A stretch of DNA of 20,569 bases from Oscillospiraceae bacterium. GTDB lineage: Bacteria; Bacillota; Clostridia; Oscillospirales; Acutalibacteraceae. Below, piece by piece: positions 15,148 through 20,569 of this stretch (its first letter is position 1; each line of letters begins with the position of its first letter). The stretch is taken from NCBI GenBank assembly GCA_031267335.1, contig JAIRZH010000145.1, forward strand, positions 1-20,569, given 5' to 3'. The notes under the pieces were generated by a model. It was given only the letters and a program-made list of their open reading frames with translations. It ran no database searches and had not been told where the DNA came from. The translations under genes were made by a program, and so were the position numbers.

Positions 15148-16773
15148 TTAATTAATTTTTATATCAATACCTGAACTTTTTGCTTCGTCAGTTATTATAC
15201 CAAATAAATCGTTAGATTTCTTGTTAATAACCTTTTTTGAAGATACTTTATAATTTTTACCAGTGATTTTTAGTATAACTTCCTGAATTTTTTTATGAAT
15301 TTTTTTTATTGCCTCAATAGCGAAATCGCCTTCTGCTTTTATTAAAAACAATTTATCTTCTGTATACGCATCGGCAGATTGTAATATTGTTAATACATAC
15401 TTCGGAATATCTTTTTCAAGCCCCTTTATAACTTCCGGCCATAAATCAAATTTTTTATTTTGATCACTTTCTATTTCGTTATTTAAATTTTGCGTGATAT
15501 CAGATTCATTATATTGATTAATTTCTTTTATCGGTTTTTTTTTAATATTAATTTTAATTTCTTCTTGGTTTTCAATTTCATCTAATGAATTTTTTATAAT
15601 ATTAAATTTATCGTCTTGTTTATATTTTTTTTCTTTATCTGGTTCTTCTTTAATTTTATTATTTTTTGCTGATTTAATATTTAAATTTGTTCCCAAAGAA
15701 CTTATTTTTTTATAAATCTTTATTATCGCAAGTTCGATTTCGGTTTTTTTATCAGGAAATTTTAACATATTTACATAACATTCTTTTAAGATATCAAAAC
15801 ACGCAATTGATTCATCGAGAATTAAAATTTCTGCACTTTTTTTTATTAAATTCGAATCATAAACACATTCTTCATCTATTTCGTTTGTTATTTGAAAAAC
15901 AAAAATTTCACGAAAAAAAGCCATTAGTTCTTCGCACAAACGCGTTGCTTCTTTGCCGTTTGAGTAAATATTACTTAAATCTTTAATATTCGAAGATAAA
16001 TCTTTTGAAATAATGTTAAATGCTAAATTTTCAATATTCTTTTGACCAAAAAATCCAATTGAAGAATTCACACAATCAATATCTATAGTATTGTTGTTGT
16101 TATAGCATTGATCTAAAATTGAAAGTGCATCACGAAGCGAACCATCAACGACTTTTGATATTAAATCGATAGCTTCTGGTTGAAAATTAATTTTTTCTTG
16201 TTTGGCGACAAATTCAAGTCTTGTTTTTATATCTTTTGAGTTAACGCGAAAAAAATCAAATTTTTGGCATCTAGAAATCACGGTTTTTGGAATTTTATAA
16301 AATTCAGTTGTAGCGAGAACAAAAATCACATGTGCTGGTGGTTCTTCTAAGATTTTTAAAATAGCATTAAAAGCACCGGACGAAAGCATATGGAATTCAT
16401 CAATAATATAAACTCTAAAATTAGCTTCTGAAGCAACAAAATTAGCTTCTTCACGGATATTTCGAATGTTTTCTACTCCGTTATTGCTAGCAGCATCGAT
16501 TTCGGACACGTCCAAAATTGAACCTGAATCAATCCCGAGGCATATTTTACATTCAAGACAAGGATTACCATTTTGTGGATTTAAACAATTAACAGCTTTG
16601 GCTAAAATTTTAGCGCACGTAGTTTTTCCAGTCCCGCGAGCTCCGCAAAACATATAAGCATGTGCTACGTGATGCGAAGAGATTTCGTTTTTGAGTATAC
16701 TTGTGATATGCGATTGCCCGGCAACATCATCAAAAACTTTTGGTCTCCACTTTCGATAAAGAACCTTATACAC
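15148..16773 (-). CDS. dnaX: DNA polymerase III subunit gamma/tau
   Basis: Clamp-loader ATPase of the replicative polymerase. 541 residues from the GTG start chosen here (GTG TAT AAG GTT: YKVLYRKWRPKVFDDVAGQ, the invariant N-terminus). Walker A is GARGTGKT (44-51). Zinc cysteines are C63, C72, C75 and C78. The DNA region EIDAASNNGVENIR is at 91-104, Walker B VYIIDEFHML at 121-130, and the SRC sensor ISRCQKFDFF at about 166-175. The C-terminal third is Lys/Glu/Asn-rich linker followed by a small domain. GAGAG lies 9 bases before the GTG. The frame stays open upstream to a GTG at 16950, but those 59 codons coincide with the SRP RNA gene and are not protein. Cotranscribed with ybaB. Confidence 0.95.
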   Translation of the reverse strand: MYKVLYRKWRPKVFDDVAGQSHITSILKNEISSHHVAHAYMFCGARGTGKTTCAKILAKAVNCLNPQNGNPCLECKICLGIDSGSILDVSEIDAASNNGVENIRNIREEANFVASEANFRVYIIDEFHMLSSGAFNAILKILEEPPAHVIFVLATTEFYKIPKTVISRCQKFDFFRVNSKDIKTRLEFVAKQEKINFQPEAIDLISKVVDGSLRDALSILDQCYNNNNTIDIDCVNSSIGFFGQKNIENLAFNIISKDLSSNIKDLSNIYSNGKEATRLCEELMAFFREIFVFQITNEIDEECVYDSNLIKKSAEILILDESIACFDILKECYVNMLKFPDKKTEIELAIIKIYKKISSLGTNLNIKSAKNNKIKEEPDKEKKYKQDDKFNIIKNSLDEIENQEEIKINIKKKPIKEINQYNESDITQNLNNEIESDQNKKFDLWPEVIKGLEKDIPKYVLTILQSADAYTEDKLFLIKAEGDFAIEAIKKIHKKIQEVILKITGKNYKVSSKKVINKKSNDLFGIITDEAKSSGIDIKIN

Positions 16774-16782
16774 TTGTAATTT

Positions 16783-16787
16783 CTCTC
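16783..16787 (-). promoter_or_regulatory. Ribosome binding site of dnaX
   Basis: GAGAG on the minus strand, 9 bases before GTG at 16771-16773. It supports the short dnaX start, together with the conserved YKVLYRKWRP N-terminus. Confidence 0.5.
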
Positions 16788-16814
16788 GAACATTCAAACA
16801 AATATCCAAAAATA

Positions 16815-16832
16815 AATAATTTCGGCGCACCG
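16815..16832 (-). terminator. Possible end of SRP RNA (closing stem plus U-rich tail)
   Basis: The 3' arm of the outer stem (CGGUGCGCCGAAAUUAUU) runs into UUAUUUAUUUUU on the minus strand. It could serve as a weak intrinsic terminator, or simply be the processed 3' end, with read-through into dnaX. Confidence 0.35.
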
Positions 16833-16938
16833 TCAGAAACCAAAACACCCGATAACATACACTTAATGCTGCTCGATTTCTCGCCTGACATGATTCGCGC
16901 CATACCGTCATTCGCTCCGGCGGTGCGCCCAAACTATT
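16815..16938 (-). ncRNA. ffs: Signal recognition particle RNA (4.5S-like, short type)
   Basis: On the minus strand the helix 8 core of SRP RNA is clear: GUCAGG, a 3 bp stem CGA/UCG closed by a GAAA loop, then AGCAGC and AUUAAG (plus-strand 16864-16889). This is the Ffh-binding site (UCAGG opposite AGCAGC) with a GNRA tetraloop; the more usual sequence is UCCGGAAGGA. The ends pair over about 18 bp (16921-16938 with 16815-16832, built on GGGCGCACCG/CGGUGCGCC). Internal pairing is consistent with one long hairpin and no Alu domain. The region is visibly GC-richer than its surroundings. SRP RNA immediately upstream of dnaX is a common Firmicute arrangement. The RNA with Ffh targets membrane and secreted proteins. 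Exact ends are inferred from pairing. Confidence 0.88.
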
Positions 16939-16959
16939 TAAATCTGCCACAATAAAAAT

Positions 16960-16987
16960 AGTATAATAAATAAAATAAAAAATACAA
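16960..16987 (-). promoter_or_regulatory. Candidate sigma-A promoter for SRP RNA (and dnaX)
   Basis: On the minus strand, TTGTAT (16982-16987) and TATACT (16960-16965) are separated by 16 bases. Initiation would fall near 16950, a few bases ahead of the outer SRP RNA stem. The background is AT-rich, so chance matches are common; the position just before a structured RNA raises confidence. Confidence 0.5.
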
Positions 16988-17041
16988 TAGATCTTTTTTT
17001 AAAAAAAATATTTTAATCGCAATGTTTGAAATAAAAAATTT

Positions 17042-17200
17042 AGAGCCTGTCTTCAATAATCTAAGGATGCGAATTTTTTGATAATTTTTGAACATTTTTA
17101 GTACATTTAACTCTGCTTGGTTAACGTCAAGCTGAAAAAAGCGAAAAACGCCAAAAATTGTCAAAAAGTTGTGCTTGATGACTTATTGAAGATGGGTTAT
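17042..17200. mobile_element. MITE-like element, family B (uninterrupted copy)
   Basis: About 159 bp with ends AGAGCCTGTCTTCAATAA and, reverse-complemented, ATAACCCATCTTCAATAA. The interior carries GGATGCGAATTTTTTGATAA, CATTTAACTCTGCTTGG and CGCCAAAAATTGTCAAAAAG. It provides the intact reference for the split copy at 14327-14652. It lies in the divergent gap between the SRP RNA promoter and the baseplate genes. Confidence 0.75.
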
Positions 17201-17595
17201 AGCTGATTAAAATAAAAACTTGAAAAGAACTTAAATCATGTCTTATGATATAAAATTCAGAAAGTCGGCAATAGAATATAAAGAATACGGACATATGTTC
17301 AATAAAGTTTAAAGATATATCCAAAATCTCGCCACGAACCTAATTATAAAATGTTTCAATTTTTTAATTAATGAGTTAAAACTACAAATCGAAAAAGCTA
17401 TACTTACTGCAGAAGAGTTAGATAGTTACTTTGAAAAAAATTAGAACAATAAGTCGAAGTATTTATTGAAGGTAGGTAACAAATTTTGTAAAAATTAGTG
17501 CGTATTATAGATAATTCAAAGAACATTTGAATAAAAACGAAGTGTTTCGGAAAATTTAGAAATAGATCTGTTTTAAAAGAATTTGTAGGTAATTT
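17201..17595. other. Upstream region of the baseplate genes
   Basis: 395 bp without a supported gene. I could not find a promoter I would defend. A short open stretch around 17365-17445 (reading ELKLQIEKAILTAEELDSYF before a stop) has no start codon or ribosome binding site and may be a remnant or chance. The gene that follows has TAGG 7 bases before its ATG. Confidence 0.4.
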
Positions 17596-17985
17596 ATGTC
17601 AATAATCGAAGGCTGGAAATTCCCGATAAATATAAATTCCAAAACTGGGAAAATAGAAACTGTTTGCGATAACGCAGCTATAAAGCAGTCTGTTGAAATG
17701 ATATTAAAAACACAAATTATGGAAAGAAAAGTAGTTCCGAATTATGGTTCGGAATTACGCTCTTACGTTTTTACAGTTATTGATGCTAACAGCGTTTCTT
17801 CGTTTAAAAAAGCCATAAAATATGCAATCGAAAATTGGGAAAAGCACGTACAAACCATAAAAGTTAGTACTCGCGCGACTTCAGGACCGGTTTCAAGAAT
17901 GCAAGCAGAAATCGAATATACAACCGATATTAACCCTACACCAGAAACGATTACAAAAGAAATTAACATGAGTGGCGTAAATTAA
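17596..17985 (+). CDS. GPW/gp25 family baseplate protein
   Basis: 129 residues; ATG preceded by TAGG. The gp25 fold is indicated by WKFPININSKTGKIETV, AIKQSVEMILKTQIMERKVV, then PNYGSELRSYVF (the family's P.YGS.L segment), AIKYAIENWEKHV and the strand-rich end MQAEIEYTTDINPTPETI. In T4, phage P2 (gpW) and contractile injection systems this small protein is part of the baseplate inner wedge and may seed the sheath. It starts the only plus-strand operon in the window and overlaps the next gene by one base (TAATG). Whether it belongs to a prophage, a tailocin or an extracellular contractile injection system cannot be told from this protein alone. Confidence 0.9.
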   Translation: MSIIEGWKFPININSKTGKIETVCDNAAIKQSVEMILKTQIMERKVVPNYGSELRSYVFTVIDANSVSSFKKAIKYAIENWEKHVQTIKVSTRATSGPVSRMQAEIEYTTDINPTPETITKEINMSGVN

Positions 17986-20569
17986 TGAAACTCAAATTAA
18001 ATAAATGGCCTAAATTCGATGTTAGAACAAGAAATGATTTAATTTTTAAATTCCGAAAATTAGCCAAACAGTATACGCCAGAATGGAGTTTTGATGAAAA
18101 AAACTCTGATTTTGGTGTAACTTTAGCAAAAATATTTTGTGAAATGCAAGAAAACACATTAAGTAAGCTTAATAAAAGTCTTTATAACCTTTATCTTACT
18201 TTTTTGCAGCTAATAGGTACAACGCCTAAACCAGCGGTTCCGGCAAGCGGCATTGTAGTAGTCGAAGCTATGGAAAATTCCAGCGGAAGTTATATTCCAA
18301 AAAGTACACGAATAACCGCCGATGGTCCGGATGGAGATATAATTTTTGAAACTCAAGAAGATATTTTTATAATCGATAGCAATATAAAAAAAATTATTTT
18401 TACCAATTTTGAAAATGATAAAATAATTAGTGCTTATGAAAATGAATTCAAGCCTTTTCGAATTTATGATTGCCAAAACAATAAGAATCTTCAATATAGA
18501 GCTATTTATTTATATAACGATATTATTTTTAATTCTTCAGAAACTAATCTTATATTTTCTTTTGAAAATCGTTTTTCTAAGAAAAGCGAAGAAGAATTAT
18601 TAGAAGTTTTATCTAAAAGTGAATGGCAATATTTTGATGGTAAAAATTGGGAAAAAATTGAAATTGTAAAAAAAACCGAAAATAAATGCATTGAGGTGTT
18701 GTTTTCCAGCAAACCACAAAAAACCAATTTTATGGATAAAACGGCGCGTTTTATACGTGTTATTCCAAATTGCTCAGAAATAAAATTAACAAAAATTACT
18801 TGTATTTCAACACCTAAAAAATTGCAACCAGAGATTTTTATTAGCGATGAAAATCAATTGGAAAAATCTGAATTTTTGCCATTTGATGAAAAATATATGC
18901 TTTATAATTGTTTCTATATAAAATCAGATGAAGTTTTTAGTAAAATCGGGGCAAAAATTGAATTCGAGGTAAAACTGCATTTTATTAAAATTAAAACAGA
19001 TTTAAAAAATTCGGAAATAAAATATAAATTCATAATGAGCGACATGGATTTTTCCAATATGGAACCATATGATATTACAATAGAAAAAGTAATGTGGGAG
19101 TATTGGAATGGTTCAGGTTGGGCTAAACTTAATTTTCTTAGTAATAACGAAAGCAGAATCTTCGAAGCAACTGGCAAAGATGAAATTCGCAAGCTTAGCT
19201 TTATTTGTCCAAAAGATTTAAAAGAAATTTCAGTCGGTGCTTATGATGGCCTATTTATACGTGCAAGAATAGCCAAAATTAATAATCAATTTGATATCAT
19301 GGCGAATTATATCACCCCATGTATAAGCGATTTTTCTATAAATTATTCTTTTAGTAATCCAGAAGAATTACGAGAAGTTTTTATTTGTGCTAACGCAGAC
19401 AAATATAGGCTTGAATTCCCAACAAATTGTGATATTCCTATTAGTTTAATAGAAAATATAATTTCAAAAGAACCGACTATGTATATTTGTTTAGAAAAAG
19501 GCATTGTCGGTGGGCCAATTAGAATTTTTTTTGACATTCAAGAAGGAATTTATAGGAATAAGCATTTAACTAAATGGGAACATTGGGCCAAAAGTTCAAA
19601 TGGAAATTTCGAATGGAAATATTTAAATGTAATCGATGGAACTTCTGGATTCACTCATAGTGGCACTGTAACGATACTTGGAAAAGATGATTTTATTCTT
19701 AGAAATCTTTTTGGTATCACAGGCTTTTTTCTTAGGATTACAAATATAAATGGTAGTTTTAACAATCTTAAAACCGAATGTTTGCCAACGATACTTGATA
19801 TTAAATTTAATGCTGTAAAAATTTTGCAAAAAGAAAGCACTGAACCTGAGTTTTTCGAAATAGAAAGTGGGCAAAAAAATAAAATTTGTACACTTTCACA
19901 TAAAGGAGTGTCAGGAATTACAGTTTGGGTTAATGAAGCTGGAAGAATTTCTACGCAAGAAAAAGATGAACTTGCCCAAGACCCAGAAGATAAAGCTCAA
20001 ATTAAATATAATAGTTTAGGCGATATGGAAAAAATTTGGGTTAAGTGGCAGCCTGTTGATAGTTTTTTATCATCAGGCCCACAAGATAGGGTTTATCAGA
20101 TTAATTTTTCTGAATCTCAAATTATTTTTGGTGATGGTAAAAATGGGAAAATTCCACCAGAACAGTATGATGAAAGCATTAAAATTGAATATTTTTTTTG
20201 TGTAGGCCAAAATGGAAATATTGATTCTGGCGCTGTTAAAGATTTCGCTTCAGTTATGCCAAATGCCACAAAACTTTATAATCCATATCCGATTTCAGGT
20301 GGTTTGGACCTCGAAAAACTCGAAAATACCGCTCAAAGATTATTTTTAGAAATTCAAGGTGGAGATCGTCTTGTTTCTGCGCAAGATTTCGAAAAGGCTA
20401 TTCTTTCGAACGATAGAAATATTTATGCAGTTAAATGTCTAGCACATATAAATAAGTTCAGCGAAACTGATATTGGCCAAATCAGTATTGCAATTTTGCC
20501 TAAAAATTTCCCTTGTGGACACAAAAATTTCGAAGGTATAAAAAAACAAATTTTAAAATTGCTCAAAAA
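17985..20569 (+). CDS. Baseplate J-like protein (partial, runs off the window)
   Basis: The frame is open from ATG at 17985 to the window end, at least 861 codons; I read most of it without meeting a stop. The N-terminus YTPEWSFDEKNSDFGVTLAK, with IFCEM and LNKSLYNLYLTFLQLIGTTP, is typical of the large baseplate J/gp6-like proteins of contractile injection systems (Afp11/Pvc11-like). A beta-rich middle follows. Near the end come the J-domain features FGDGKNGKIPP, ISGGLDLEKLENTAQRLF and GGDRLVSAQDFEKAILSNDR. These proteins form the baseplate wedge with gp25. The large size favours an injection-system type over the ~300-residue P2 gpJ. It is translationally coupled to gp25 by TAATG. The C-terminus is not in the window. 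Confidence 0.9.
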   Translation, partial: MKLKLNKWPKFDVRTRNDLIFKFRKLAKQYTPEWSFDEKNSDFGVTLAKIFCEMQENTLSKLNKSLYNLYLTFLQLIGTTPKPAVPASGIVVVEAMENSSGSYIPKSTRITADGPDGDIIFETQEDIFIIDSNIKKIIFTNFENDKIISAYENEFKPFRIYDCQNNKNLQYRAIYLYNDIIFNSSETNLIFSFENRFSKKSEEELLEVLSKSEWQYFDGKNWEKIEIVKKTENKCIEVLFSSKPQKTNFMDKTARFIRVIPNCSEIKLTKITCISTPKKLQPEIFISDENQLEKSEFLPFDEKYMLYNCFYIKSDEVFSKIGAKIEFEVKLHFIKIKTDLKNSEIKYKFIMSDMDFSNMEPYDITIEKVMWEYWNGSGWAKLNFLSNNESRIFEATGKDEIRKLSFICPKDLKEISVGAYDGLFIRARIAKINNQFDIMANYITPCISDFSINYSFSNPEELREVFICANADKYRLEFPTNCDIPISLIENIISKEPTMYICLEKGIVGGPIRIFFDIQEGIYRNKHLTKWEHWAKSSNGNFEWKYLNVIDGTSGFTHSGTVTILGKDDFILRNLFGITGFFLRITNINGSFNNLKTECLPTILDIKFNAVKILQKESTEPEFFEIESGQKNKICTLSHKGVSGITVWVNEAGRISTQEKDELAQDPEDKAQIKYNSLGDMEKIWVKWQPVDSFLSSGPQDRVYQINFSESQIIFGDGKNGKIPPEQYDESIKIEYFFCVGQNGNIDSGAVKDFASVMPNATKLYNPYPISGGLDLEKLENTAQRLFLEIQGGDRLVSAQDFEKAILSNDRNIYAVKCLAHINKFSETDIGQISIAILPKNFPCGHKNFEGIKKQILKLLK

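Noticed and set aside
16774..16950. N-terminal 59-residue extension of DnaX
   Set aside because: It coincides with the SRP RNA gene, precedes the invariant YKVLYRKWRP start, and DnaX proteins begin there.
17127..17324. Short minus-strand ORFs around 16934-17324
   Set aside because: They run through the family B repeat and AT-rich DNA with no recognisable protein features.
17365..17445. Short open stretch upstream of gp25
   Set aside because: No start codon or ribosome binding site. It could be a gene remnant but nothing supports expression.

Overview
The window is very AT-rich DNA from an endospore-forming Firmicute, most likely a Clostridia/Oscillospirales-type bacterium. The evidence is a pro-sigma-K-type sporulation sigma factor, a DUF421/DUF4363 pair, the linkage SRP RNA - dnaX - ybaB, a short 4.5S-like SRP RNA, strong AGGAGG/AAGGTGA ribosome binding sites, and frequent TTG and GTG starts. 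The low GC, the many small decayed palindromic repeats and the exported repeat proteins would fit a host-associated lineage with a reduced or eroding genome, but that is inference.

Layout. 1-3320 (minus strand) holds two unrecognised, apparently exported proteins with internal tandem repeats. The first has seven ~34-residue helical repeats plus a frameshifted extra copy past its stop codon. 3359-4024 is a left-handed beta-helix (hexapeptide-repeat) protein. 4200-7054 is the operon asd-dapA-dapB, from aspartyl phosphate towards diaminopimelate and, in spore formers, dipicolinate. 7599-8288 is sigK. 8667-10843 is rseP-ispG with an ATGA overlap. 11078-12464 is rsmH followed by an ftsL-like gene, the start of a division/cell-wall cluster. 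12821-14032 is DUF421 followed by DUF4363. 14775-16938 is the SRP RNA gene, dnaX and ybaB. All of these are on the minus strand. From 17596 the direction switches to plus with a gp25-type baseplate gene and a large baseplate-J-like gene that runs off the window. This is the edge of a contractile injection system or phage-tail-like locus.

The long intergenic gaps are mostly filled by small (about 160 bp) non-coding elements with terminal inverted repeats. At least three related families share RGNNCCTGTYT-like ends, and two families share a central ATACTGACGTATT core. One element is inserted inside another at 14327-14652, and a second nested case at 7197-7460 has lost part of the host element. 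No transposase is present, so they look like MITEs mobilised in trans.

Functionally, the minus-strand genes supply the cell envelope (DAP, isoprenoid precursor, rRNA methylation/division, membrane proteolysis), late mother-cell sporulation control, protein targeting and replication. The baseplate genes and the two exported repeat proteins are the accessory, possibly host-directed, part. Corrected starts are given for dnaX, dapA, sigK and the DUF421 gene. The long dnaX frame starting at 16950 is really the SRP RNA gene read through in frame.
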